Shown: positions 22,463-32,698 of the stretch, piece after piece | How positions within the stretch are numbered: position 1 is the first letter of the stretch | Layout of the letters: each line of letters begins with the position of its first letter | NCBI RefSeq assembly: GCF_048569485.1 | Contig: NC_134353.1 | Span: 429,730,113-429,794,112, forward strand | Length of the DNA: 64,000 nt | Direction of reading: 5' to 3' | Source: Anomaloglossus baeobatrachus | Taxonomy: Eukaryota > Chordata > Amphibia > Anura > Aromobatidae | Notes under the pieces: generated by a model | Databases searched by the model: none | Told to the model about the DNA's origin: nothing | Seen by the model: the letters and a program-made list of their open reading frames with translations, nothing else | Translations under genes and position numbers: made by a program

Positions 22463-23186
22463 CAATCCATTACGCGCATAAATAACACCAAGTGCAGTGG
22501 CATTTTTCTTTTTTCAAACTGAGAGACTCCAGAAAACAAAATAATGATCCTTGTAGAGAAAAATGTGCTCTTTATAATATCAGAATTAATATATTTTAGG
22601 GGTACCCTTTTTGAGAAATTTGACCTAAAAATAGGTAAAATTTGTTTTTTTTTTTACGTTTTTCATCATATGTGGGTGTGAATATTTCCACAAATACATA
22701 TGCTTTGACCGTGATATTGCAGCAATGCAAAGTTATGTAGATGTTTGGTGTACAGGGCAAAGCACCAGTTCCTATTGGTTTTTGGTCTTGAGTTATATAT
22801 GGGCAAAGTTAGGCATACATTTTATGCGACGCGTTTTACAAGCTACTTTGACACAAAATTACGGCCGAAATATTGTTTTGTCATAGCCGGTAATAATTTT
22901 ATCGAGTTTAGCAGCAAAAGTTGAGCTAGTATGCCAAATTGCAGCATCATAGCCAGTATAGAACTCTAATGGCCATGTGCCAAAGTTTGCAAAATCCTCT
23001 TAGCTGAAGCCGCAGGCTTGGTGGAACCTCCAGTGAAAGGTCAACAGTGCCCAATGTATTTGAGATCTGGCCCTAAAAATGTACAGAACCTCTTTTCAAA
23101 CATTACATGTACATCCTTATAAATTTTTAACAAAATCTGAGAAGGTCGAGTGGGGACCACTTGGTCCACTTGACATGGAATGACCC
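22463..23186. repeat. Right terminal inverted repeat of the Sola-like element
   Basis: Inverted partner of 8503-9216, with the same order of blocks and only scattered mismatches and small indels. A T run near 22647-22656 is longer than in the left copy. Confidence 0.9.
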
Positions 23187-23411
23187 TTGTGCAAAAAAAG
23201 TCGACGTTTCGGCCTTCGTCAGACTGGACTATTATCTAAAAACAAACGATATAAAGATCAATAAGCTTTACAAAATACAGGTAATACAATTCATATATAT
23301 ATTACATTTATGCTTTATATACATATATGTAAAAAGTCAGAGGAGGTTCAAGAGTATCCCCTAAAGGACCACTGTATATAAGGTACATCAAATAAAGTTG
23401 GTTCAGAGGTG
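23187..23411. mobile_element. Probable Penelope-like element fragment, right part, and flank
   Basis: It continues the fragment interrupted at TTGT. GTCGACGTTTCGGCCTTCGT is present at about 23198, then AT-rich sequence. The right edge is unclear. From about 23300 to 23411 nothing recognisable is seen. Confidence 0.35.
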
Positions 23412-24559
23412 TATCTTGTGGGGACGGGGCTCAGTGGGTGCTCTCGTCCACTAAAACCCGCCGCCTTTAGAAAGACAGCGTGGCTCAGGGCTCATCCCAA
23501 CTGAACGCCGGCCTCCTTAACCGTGGGCGTAACACTACTCAGACAACACAGGGTGAGGGAACCACAATAATTAGACTTTATTGGATCCCCAAACAATTAA
23601 CGGCACATAACACATAACCAGCAAAACACACAAATGTAACAGGCAACAGGGTCTCACCCTTCCGCTGGCTCACCAGGGATTTAGAATGTCCATGCCTCAG
23701 AGGTTCCAGGGCTATTTACTCCAATCCAGCAGCACCCCGCTTTTGGCGGGCACCCACTAAGAAAGGAATAATGCCAGATTTAGGAAGCTGTCTGAGGTCT
23801 GCAAAGTCTGTACCAGGTGACTGAACTGTCCCAACCTGAGTGTCCTTCTTGGGTAGTCCTGGTATGATGATATAATCCTGGCAGCTGGAGTCGAAATCCC
23901 TAGGCTGTGGATATGGTCTCCAACCGGAACCGGAGTCCCTAGATTGAAGCCATAAGATATCCTGATCCTCTAGTCAGCGCCTGAGAGCTTAGACTGGATC
24001 CATCAGCATCCATCAACCACCCGGTGGCTTAAAGAAGTCCCTTTTATAGCCACAGCCTTCCACTTGGATACACTGCGTCCTCATCGATTGGTTGGACAAG
24101 ATCGCCTCTCCCATTGGATGAATCTCAAGCTATATTCAAATATCCAGAGACAAGGGTGGGACAGGTATGTTACATCACATCTAGCAATTCAATTAGTAAT
24201 ACAATGGGAACTTTGCATAATTGAGTTATCTGGGTGTCTGGGCTCCAGTGGCCAACAAAATTACATGAGCCAACAAGAGCCTTGTAAAAACGATGTCCAA
24301 GGACTTCCGGTTCCGGTGCTGTGATGTGAGGACGCGGGAGACAGAGCTCCGCACGTTCCTCAGCCCCACAGACCGACTAAAAGAGCCCCATGGCCGCGGG
24401 AGGAGGCGGAAAACGAGAGGCAAGGAGCGGGAGGTGACCGTGCATGGGGCGGTACCTCCTCCGGAGCAGCAGCAGACAGCTGAAGCAGAGTGCTGCAGAG
24501 GGAGAACACATGGAGCAGAAAATGGCGGCGGACACGGGCCGCAACGGTATGCAGGGAGG

Positions 24560-25440
24560 TGAGCATAGGAGGAGGAGGAGCAGCTGAGAGAGCAGCGGGC
24601 AGCCCAGCAGCACAACCAGCTCCCAGGCCTGCAAATAGACTACGACCGTCTGGCTGGTGCAGTGGCAGTGCACCTGGCAGACCGGATCAAGGATTCCTTG
24701 GAGGCCATGGTGGGGGCAGCGCTATCTCCCTTAAAGAAGCAGATCACACAGCAGGAAGCCAGGATGTCAGAGATGGAGCAAGGAATCTCTGACACAGAGG
24801 ACAAGGTGACAGCATTAAAGGGGCAGCTGCAGGAGATGGTGGAGGGATCCCAGGCCATGAGAGACAAACTGGAAGATCTGGAAAACCGCTCCAGAAGAAG
24901 CAATTTAAGGCTGGTGGGACTGCCAGAATCCATAAAGCATGCGGCAATTGGACAGCATATTTAAAGCAGAGCTCCCCAAGGCATTGGGTCTGACGCATAA
25001 ATGCAGGGTGGAAAGCGCGCACAGAGTAGGCCCCGTAAGAGAGCATCCAGGCACAGGAAAAACAAATGGGAAGGAAAGCAGCACGGGAGTGACTGGACCA
25101 GCCAGGCCGCGCCAAGTGATAATAAAATACTTGGAATACAAAGACAAAAGAAGAGCTGCTGCGAGCATTTAGAGGAAGGAGGACCCCATTGTCTTTACAA
25201 GGACATAACTTACTGATCTTCGGGGACTACTCGGCGGAGGTTACACTCAAAAGGAAAGCCTTTAGTAAGATCTGCACTGCGCTGTACCGTAAAGGCTTAA
25301 AATTACAACTGCTCTATCCTGCAATACTGAGTGTAAGACGTGATGGATCCTTTTTTGCGACGAAAGACTTGAGGGAGGCGGAGAAGTGGATGAAGGAGAT
25401 GGAGAACAGAAACCAGACGGAGGAATCCCCGGAGAGGTAA
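24560..25440 (+). pseudogene. L1 ORF1 protein remnant (coiled coil, RRM, C-terminal domain)
   Basis: ORF1 protein is the RNA-binding chaperone that trimerises and coats L1 RNA. From 24560 an in-frame stretch rich in Glu/Gln leads to a heptad-rich coiled coil (ISDTEDKVTALKGQLQEMVE), then LEDLENRSRRSNLRLVGLPE, the classic start of the RRM. After a frameshift near 24960 come ALGLTHKCRVESAHRVGP and PRQVIIKYLEYKDKRR. After another near 25165 the C-terminal domain follows with ILFLFGDYSAE-type sequence (LLIFGDYSAEVTLKRK) and KGLKLQLLYPAIL, ending at the stop at 25438-25440. The order matches vertebrate L1 ORF1. At least two frameshifts. The exact start codon is uncertain. Confidence 0.85.
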
Positions 25441-25679
25441 GATAACCGGCATGGAGGGGAGCCGGGCATCGGGCCGGAAGGACTGGATGGAGGGGAGAGA
25501 GGAGGGTAGAGAGATCCATGCAGGAAGCCCAAAGACCAGGTCACCGTCGCGTAGGCCTGGAAACCAGAAGAAGGGAGCGGCATGAGAGAGGCTACAAGGA
25601 GAAGAATTGATATTTTGAACTGAACTGAGGGGCCCAGGAGAGAGGGGACTGACTAAATGCAGGGGATGAGTAACATCTA

Positions 25680-25972
25680 CTGTTTATTATTGCATTTTTA
25701 CTTTTTACTTCCACTTCCTCTTCCACTTCCACTTCTTACTCCCCCTTTTGACACCTCTTTCACTTCATACCTCCTTTCCCACTTCCTACTCCACTTTCAC
25801 TTCCTACTTCCTCTTTCACTTTCTAATTCCTTTTCCACTTCTTACTTCCACTTCCTCTTCCACTTCTTCTTCCTACTTCCATTTCCCCTTCTACTTCCTA
25901 CTTCATCCTCCACTACCTCTTCTACTTTCTCTTCCACGTCCTATTTCCTCTTCCACTTCCTCTTCCTTTCTC
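25680..25972. repeat. Pyrimidine-rich tract (CTTCCA/CTTCCT repeats)
   Basis: Irregular tandem CTTCC-A/T-C-T hexamer-like units, almost purine-free on the plus strand, lie between ORF1 and ORF2. It could form a triplex-prone (H-DNA) segment. The long open frames across it are low-complexity artefacts. Confidence 0.85.
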
Positions 25973-25988
25973 ACTCCCTCTTCTCTTT

Positions 25989-26393
25989 TTTTTTTAAATT
26001 CTTTATTTTAAAGACCGACACGAGAACATACAAAATAACCACTGTTCCACAAAGAGCAGAAAAACAGATTTCAAATATTTAACATTGACATATATCCCAC
26101 CCTTCCGCTCTCCTGTACATATCTAATAACTGCAACTGCTCGAGTCAGTCCCATTTTAATCCTTTTATGAACCAACCCAACATGGGTAGAATACAGAACA
26201 TAGAAAGAGAGGGCAAAGCCCGAAAAGAATTTAGAACCAGGATAAGAGAAAAAGGTAGAGAGAGATTAAAGGGGAGGGGAGAGTAGGAGAAGATAGTGGG
26301 CAGAGAGGTGAGAGAAAGGGAAAGCGAGAAAAGAGGAGAAGAGAGAGGGGGAAAAAAAAAAAAAAAAAAAAAGGGGGGGGGGGGGGGAGGGAA
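25989..26393 (-). mobile_element. 5'-truncated LINE tail inserted antisense in the L1
   Basis: On the minus strand it ends with AATAAAGAATTTAAAAAAA (25989-26010 on the plus strand as a T run). Its other end is a G16/A22 homopolymer block and a purine-rich tract. It is flanked by perfect 16-bp duplications ACTCCCTCTTCTCTTT (25973-25988 and 26394-26409). The poly(A) signal, tail and duplication length are those of LINE-driven insertion. No coding part is left. Confidence 0.85.
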
Positions 26394-26429
26394 ACTCCCT
26401 CTTCTCTTTGCTTCTCCTCGCCTCTTCAA

Positions 26430-27054
26430 TCTATATTGACCAAGGTGCCCTGCCCCCTCGGGGGTGTAGGGGGTCCTAACATTTATGAGGGACCGGGTTT
26501 TTCTCTTTAGTATCTACTGATAAATCGCTCTTCTGGTAGCCAGGTCACTTATGCTGCTGGGAGGTGGAGTGAAATTGAGATCAGAGGCAACAAATATGTA
26601 TGGGCAATGAGGGAGGGGGTATTGTATGCTGGCATGGCTATTGACCAGGAAGGCCTTGCTCTGGTGTGTTAGATAACAGAACAATGGGGGACAGGCTATA
26701 TGTAAATGTTAATCAGTTGGCTGAGAGGGGATTGCGGAGCCTGGAGCATCACAGAAAAAATGGAAGTGATGAGACGATTGATTGTAAAGGGGGGGACAGT
26801 TGAGAGGTTGTTAGTTGACAATAGATCTAGGTTGAATAGTTGGGCTCAGGGAAAGCAACGCTATAAGCACACCGAAAGACAATTGAGAGCAGTTGGGGGG
26901 GTAACCAACAGGTTTATAGTTAATGCCAAGATTGGGACACAAGGTTGCGCCCAGGCAATACATAGTTGTAAGCGCACAGCGAAGTTAGAGGAAACACAAA
27001 GCCACGCACACGGAGGGACGCATAGCGACGCAAAAAACATGGGCAACGGGGACT
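26430..27054. other. L1 inter-ORF spacer, 3' part
   Basis: Unassigned sequence belonging to the L1. It contains AATGTATGGGCAATGAGGG-type purine-rich stretches and ends immediately before the ORF2 start codon at 27055. It may contain an internal ribosome entry or reinitiation function for ORF2, but nothing in the sequence proves it. Confidence 0.4.
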
Positions 27055-30000
27055 ATGGTTAAAATAGTGACATGGAACGTGAAAGGTCTGAAATCACCTC
27101 ACAAGCGCATGATGGTTCTGAGGCATCTTAAAAGATTGAAGGTAGATATCGCACTGCTGCAGGAAACGCATTTACTATGGGAAGATTTTTTCCGAATGCA
27201 GAAATTATGGGTAGGAAAATTAGTTGGGTCGGGCTCCCTGGGAAGGAAAGCAGGGGTCATGATTCCATTAAACAAACATTTCAACCATACGATAACTTCC
27301 CAAGATAGCGATGAGGAAGGTAGATATGTCCATATAAAATTAAACAGCCCGCAGGGAGAGTTTAGCATACACAACATATATGCCCCCAACAATGAACAGA
27401 ATTCATTTTTCAAACTCATCACAAGTAAAGTAGGAATGGACACAGAACGGAACAAAATAGTGGGAGGGGATTTCAATGCGGTGGTCTCAGGGGAAGAAGA
27501 TAGGAGACAAAACAGGGGTCAAGGTGGGCAGACAAGAACGACAAAAGGCTTGATGGCTAGGCTGCTGGAAGACACAAATCTGAAAGACAGTTGGAGGCTA
27601 CAGCACCCATATGACCGTGAATTCACTCACTACTCACATCCGCATGACGCTTGGTCAAGAATTGATTATATTCTGGTTGACCAATCATTTTTGAGTAGGG
27701 TCAAAGATGTAGACATTGAGAACATGGTGCTATCGGACCACAGCCCGGTGACCTTAGAAATAAATGACACCGTTCAAGGGGATCGGACTATTTGTGGAGG
27801 TTCCCGTCCTTTTTACTTAGGGATACGGACTTTGTTAAAATACTGAAGGGCTGGTGGGAAGAGTATAGCAACACTAATAGTGAACATGAGACGGATGTAA
27901 TGATATTTTGGGAAGCAGCAAAAGCAGTGCTGAGAGGGAGGCTAATGGGGTATACTGCTACAATCAAGAGACATACACATGCACATTACCAAGAAGCTAG
28001 TGACACGCTTAGAGAAAAATATATGAAATATTTGGAAACCATGTCCCAAAAAGCAAGAGAGGAATGGAAGGGGGCGAAACAAAGGTTCAAGTTTTGGGGA
28101 GGAAAAAGGGAAGAGCTAGTTCAGTCACAAATGGAGGTTGACCTGGACAGGTACGGCAATAAAGCAGGGAAATTACTGGCCAATTTGGCTAAGGGAAGGC
28201 GACCAAAGACTTCAATAACCAGCATGACTGGACAGGAGGGGAACAAATCCACAAAACCACAGGAAATTAACCAGATCTTGGGGGACTACTATGAGAAACT
28301 GTATGGTAAGGGGAATAAGGGTGGTAAAGGAGGGGCAGAATGGCTGAAAAAAATAAACCTCACCCGACTCAGCACAGAGGAGCTGACTAGTCTGAATGCA
28401 GAAGTCACAATAGAAGAAGTCCAAAAGGTGATAGGAGAGTTAAACGTACATAAAGCTCCGGGACCCGATGGGTTTAATGGGGGAATTCTATAAAGTGATG
28501 AAGGAGCAGATCTCACCGATATTGACACGTATGTTTAACAAAATATTGTGTGGCACTGAAATATCGAGTCACCTCAACATGGCATATATAAAACTCATAC
28601 CTAAGGGAGAGAAAAACCTAGATAATCCAGCAAATTATAGACCGATCTCTTTGATCAACCAGGACCTAAAACTACTGGCCAAATTGATGGCCAACAGACT
28701 GGCGGAGATATTGCCGAGAGTAATCTCTCAGGCCCAATCAGGGTTTGTAAAGGGGAGATCGGCGGTGACCAATATAAGAAAAAACATTCTAGTAATAAAT
28801 GCTAATAGGCACGTACAACCACAGAAGGGGGCATTTCCAGCCATGATCACATTATCAAATGCTTTTTCGGCATCTAATGTAAAGTGGTCATGGCTGGAAA
28901 CAGTAATGGATGAAGTAGGCATTCAGGGAGCATTTAGAACATTCATTAGAGTATTATATGCGAATCCTAAAGCCAGGGTGGCGACACCAGGATTTCTGTC
29001 GAGACCTTTCTCATTGACTAAAGGGACTAGACAGGGGTGCCCGTTGTCTCCCCTCCTGTTCAACCTGGCAATCGAGCCCCTATCAAGAATGCTGAATGAG
29101 GGAAATTGCTTTGAAGATATCAACATTGGAGGGGAGGTGCTACGGTCAGCCCTGTTTGCGGACGACATTATATTGTTTATGAATAAACCCCAGAAAGAAC
29201 TCCCAATGACACTACAACAGATAGAGGAATTCGGAAACTTGGCAGGTTTTAAATTAAATAAGGCAAAATGTGAAATATTCTTTCTACACTAACAGAGCAC
29301 CGCGGTGTTGGCAGCTCAGGGAATAGGAGACAATGTCCATGGGATACCAATAGCAAGAACCCACATTAAATATCTGGGAATCCAAGTGGGACGCCAACCT
29401 GCATCGATATATGAGCTAAATTTTAAACCACTGATAACGAAAATAGAACGGGAATTGAAGATGTGGGAGGGGCTTCCATTGTCCCTACTGGGTAGGAACC
29501 ATCTTCTAAAAATGATGAGTTTCTCAAAACTTCTATATCCATTGCAGACTATCCCTATATTATTAAAACACACAGACATAAACAGGCTGAACAAGGCGTT
29601 TTCGACCTTCTTGTGGAGGGGAAAAAGGCCGAGAATAAAAGCTGAGAAATTAATGCAGACGCTGGAGAAGGGGGGGAATTAAAATGCCAAACATTAGAGG
29701 GTACAATCTGGCGTGCCTCATGAGACATGTAATAGACTGGTTAAGGAAGACAAACGGTTACTCGGACATAAGATTGGAAGGCGAGTTCTGTAAACCCTGG
29801 GATTTGGGGGCAATATTGCATACGTCACTTGCTAACATACCACGGCACATTAAAACCTCACTAATATGCAGAGATACAGTGATGGCGGGGAAGGTGGTGA
29901 GAAAAAAATTCAAATTACCCTGGAGAATATCTAAATACTTTAAACATATGGAGTTTCCCGGAATTCCCAGCGGGCAGGGAAAACAAATCATTTATAGAAT

Positions 30001-30850
30001 GGAGGAGAAAAGGTATAAAAGGGGTGAAAGATCTGCTTCATGAGACGGAAAATAGATGGCTGTCCTGTCAAGAAATTGTGACAAAATAGGGGTTATCTCC
30101 ATTTCAAGTTATACAATATAAACAGATAGAGAAAGGTATAATGCAGCTACTGAGAGATGTCGGGAAGGAACAAGAGATGAATGATATGGACCAACTTATG
30201 CAGGAGCAGCAGGAGATTAACATAAGTTCACTATACAAAGCTTTGCGAGAGGTGTTAGTCCCCTTAAACACGGATAAGACCCTGGGAAACTGGGCGAGAC
30301 AATTGGGAGACGAGACAGCAGGGGACAAGATACTATGAGGATGGATGAGAATGAGAAAAGAGGTGGTTAATGGGGTCTGGAGGGACACACAGTTTAGACT
30401 GATACACAGGGCGATCTATGGCTTCAACATACCACACAAACATAAGGTTAATAAGATAGCACATTGTCCCAAATGTAAGACGATAAACACGGATCTGTTA
30501 CATGGGATTTGGCAATGCCCAGAGAGTCAAAAATTATGGAAAAAAAATGCAGGCGCTAATAACTAATATATGGGGGATAGAGGTGGCGATGAACCCATTG
30601 ATATGGATTTCTCATAATGACCATGTTGAACAAATGGCAAGAGTGAATGAAAAAAGAGAATACCAAAGCTGTTCCATAGTATAGCCATAATTGGAAAAAG
30701 GGCTTTACTGGGCAAATGGCTCAAAGGGAACGTTCCGTCAGAAGACGAGGTAATGAGGCAGATTAAAATGCTACTTAGAATTGAACAGAGGGCAGCAAAA
30801 AAAAAACAAAGACTGTTTGACCGACGCATTCTTTAAAAAATGGAGAAAAT
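27055..30850 (+). pseudogene. L1 ORF2 remnant (endonuclease, reverse transcriptase, zinc knuckle)
   Basis: ORF2 protein nicks target DNA and reverse-transcribes L1 RNA there. The endonuclease (27055-27846) is intact in sequence: Asn8 in TWNVKG, Glu37 in LLQETH, GGDFNAV, SRIDYIL and SDHSPV are all present. A frameshift near 27.8 kb leads to the linker (27792-28493). Another near 28480 leads to reverse transcriptase (28468-29292) with LIPKGEKNLDNPANYRPISL, SGFVKGRS, GTRQGCPLSPLLFNLAIEPL and FADDIIL. Its catalytic motif A is destroyed by a 28-bp inversion (28851-28878). After a stop near 29290 the frame continues (IKYLGIQVGR, SLLGRNHLLKM), with later shifts near 29683 and 30040. The C-terminal zinc knuckle CPKCKTINTDLLHGIWQCP ends the recognisable part at about 30.56 kb. 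Confidence 0.92.
28851..28878. other. 28-bp microinversion in L1 reverse transcriptase motif A
   Basis: The plus strand reads LSNAFSAS where L1 proteins have LDAEKAFD. The minus strand over the same bases reads TLDAEKAFDNV. Inverting 28851-28878, bounded by CATTA and TAATG, restores ITLDAEKAFDNVKW with no frame change. Confidence 0.9.
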
Positions 30851-31381
30851 TCATGGAAACACAATGTGAAGCTACAGAAATACAATGGTTACCCCCTTCA
30901 CGTACACAGAGTGGTATCTACTAGAAGACATTAAAGGAACATTGGGGAAATTAAAACAGCCATAATGTGAAGGTGTGGTAAGAAGGCAAATGATTCATCT
31001 AGAGACATGTGGTGATGATAAAATGACAAAATGTGGCGTTGTAGGGTGTTCTTTGTGTGGGCTAGACAGGAGGAAAAGTGTGCTAAGTTGTTGGGGGGGC
31101 TATTTTAGAATAGAAGGAAGACTAAACATAGTTAAGGGGGGAAACAAGGGAAACGGGAGGAATAGTTAATTGACAATAACCTGTTAATGGAAATAGTGAA
31201 TTCATACTTGCTATCTTGTTTCATAAGATGTAATGCACATGAAAATTTGGAATAAAATTTGGTGTTTAAAAAAAAACAAACAATGTCCAAAGTCTATAAA
31301 TAAACTATCTTCATGTCTGGCTGAATCTTAAGAAATTTAACCCCTGCTAGACATTGACAGGGTTCATGTCGTCACATATCT

Positions 31382-31906
31382 TATGAAGTGAACTTAAAGG
31401 CTAACCGTGATCTGTGAAGCCAGTGAGCTGGCGTGGTGGCGATCCAACCAGATTGGAAGAGAGGAATGAGAGAGACATTAAAAAAGAAGCAGGAAAGAAC
31501 ATGTTAAAGGGCAAAACGGAAGAAAGAGTAATATAGCAAATATACACTTAACACATGTAAGGCGTAAGTTATGTGTTGGTATGTATATATTCGTAAGGAA
31601 AACAGACATATATACGTCGGGAGAGCCCCTAATCATTAAAAAAGGGATATCGGGAAGGAATTTAAGATTAGAGAGACAACCATATAAAAAGGGAGGAAGG
31701 GGGGGGGAGGTAGTACCTGCAAATGTGATATCTGTTGTATAATTCTCTTCAGCAATTGCAATACTTAATTGTAGGTATAGAGAGCTTTATTCCACATATG
31801 GCCGTAATGTCATGTAGACGGTCAGGCAGGGTAAAAAATTCAGTACTATGGTAAAGCACATACAATATGAATATCTCATTTTAGACAAAACCTAGATCCT
31901 CTTGAT
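31382..31906. other. Unassigned AT-rich sequence
   Basis: Flank of the solo LTR, purine-rich on the plus strand, with a G run near 31700. I see no gene, repeat end or RNA here. Confidence 0.5.
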
Positions 31907-32239
31907 ACATACATTCACACACAGCGTTTTTGCGGATCAATTTTTTGCAGTGAAATGCAGTGACTCTGGGCATCCCAGCAAAGGCAATGGGTTTGAAGAT
32001 ATGACATTAAGACACATTGTCTTGTGAGGATCCGTTTTTGGGCTCAAAAAACAGATCCTCATAAAAAATGAGCATGTCAGTTTCTGGCGTTTTTCTTATC
32101 TGCTTTTGCTATTGAAAACATTATCTATGAGCTCAGAAGCCTTTCAGGTGATACGTTTTTTTAAAAAGCTGATCTGCTTTTGCAGCTGAAAAACGTATCC
32201 TCAAAAAACGCAGCAAAAATGCTGTGTGTGAATGTAGCC
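31907..32239. mobile_element. Harbinger-like MITE shared with hAT copy 1
   Basis: The right end (plus strand) is GTGTGTGAATGTAGCC followed by TTA at 32240-32242; the left end is decayed ACATTCACACACAGCG near 31911. The interior is palindromic, with GGATCCGTTTTTGGGCTCAA and its surroundings near the middle. Full length here, truncated in the other hAT copy. Confidence 0.75.
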
Positions 32240-32353
32240 TTAGATGAGGAATGGAACAGCCATTTCTAGGACATTTTCTTAACTTTCCCAAATTCCTATG
32301 AAAAAATATTCAGCACATTCTGCATTGCACTACTGTCCCCAATTTATTATATA

Positions 32354-32395
32354 CTAGCTGTATTACCCGGCTTCGCCCGGGTTATTAACTGCTGT

Positions 32396-32450
<55 letters not shown>

Positions 32451-32465
32451 GCTTTATATATTAGA
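32354..32465 (-). mobile_element. 112-bp mini-Helitron with an expanded CA repeat
   Basis: On the minus strand it starts TCTAATATATAAAGCG after an A. It ends with the hairpin CCCGGGCGAAGCCGGG, a short spacer and CTAG followed by T. A 5' TC, a 3' hairpin before CTRR and insertion between A and T without duplication are the hallmarks of Helitrons. Almost all of the interior is (CA)n (32397-32450). It has no coding capacity. Confidence 0.8.
32397..32450. repeat. (CA)n microsatellite
   Basis: About 26 CA units inside the mini-Helitron. Likely grown after insertion. Confidence 0.97.
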
Positions 32466-32698
32466 TTTTCGGAGTTGGTCCATTTTATTCTGACTCCACA
32501 GCCCTGGGAGCAACACTGGAAACTGATGAAGATGGCAGCAGGTGAGTATAATATCAGGGGCAGGGAATTTGCATTTAAAGCAGCACTTGAAAACACTGTA
32601 GTGATGCTTTAAACAAGATTGGTAACAGCCAAAGAGAAATGTGCAACTGTCATAATTTTCACAAGGTTAAGATTTTAATTCTGTCATTTCATTTTTAG

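Larger units (their letters stand above)
8503..23186 (-). mobile_element. Long-TIR DNA transposon, Sola-like, carrying three nested insertions
   Basis: The outer ends are GGGTCATTCCACATCAAGTG and its inverse at 23186. Terminal inverted repeats run about 714 bp (8503-9216 and 22463-23186). The direct flanks are TTGT (8499-8502 and 23187-23190), a 4-bp target duplication. Without the insertions (10310-15174 and about 16458-22122) the element is about 4.1 kb and encodes one long protein on the minus strand. Four-bp duplications and a D-D-type transposase are features of the Sola superfamily, which is why I name it so. The superfamily call is inference; the boundaries are directly visible. Confidence 0.8.
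24301..31277 (+). mobile_element. Full-length L1-type LINE
   Basis: Starts GGACTTCCGGTTCCGG and ends in an A-rich tail near 31268-31277. It is flanked by 13-bp duplications AAACGATGTCCAA (24288-24300) and AAACAATGTCCAA (31278-31290), which match at 12 of 13. Order: 5' UTR, ORF1 (about 24.5-25.44 kb), a long inter-ORF spacer with a pyrimidine-rich tract and an antisense LINE tail, ORF2 (27055 to about 30.85 kb), 3' UTR. A complete 5' end is rare for LINE copies. Several frameshifts and stops make it inactive. Confidence 0.93.
23417..31376 (-). mobile_element. Solo LTR fossil, split by an L1
   Basis: Begins TGTGGGGACGGGG and ends GTCGTCACA (TG...CA on the plus strand), with perfect 5-bp direct flanks TATCT at 23412-23416 and 31377-31381. 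Removing the L1 and one L1 duplication leaves about 970 bp. On the minus strand it has a TATA-like GGCTATAAAAGGGAC near 24040 and an AATAAAG poly(A) signal near 23577, in the right order for a promoter-plus-terminator LTR. No internal viral genes are present, so it looks like the product of LTR-LTR recombination. The family (endogenous retrovirus or Gypsy-like) cannot be told from the LTR alone. It predates the L1. Confidence 0.75.
31907..32506 (-). mobile_element. hAT transposon copy 2, 5' end only
   Basis: Inverted relative to copy 1. Its 5' terminus, GACTCCACAGCCCTG on the plus strand, ends at 32506. It matches copy 1 positions 2491-2677, then contains the same GGCTACATTCACAC MITE (about 31907-32239) at the same site. 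No transposase follows; the left side is truncated. A 112-bp mini-Helitron sits inside at 32354-32465. Confidence 0.75.

Noticed and set aside
25657-26082. A 141-codon Leu/Ser/Phe/Thr-rich open frame resembling a membrane protein
   Set aside because: It is a translation of the pyrimidine-rich tract in the L1 spacer, with no stops because of composition.
32340-32470. A simple CA microsatellite with GC-rich flank
   Set aside because: The flanks proved to be complete Helitron ends, so it is reported as a mini-Helitron instead.
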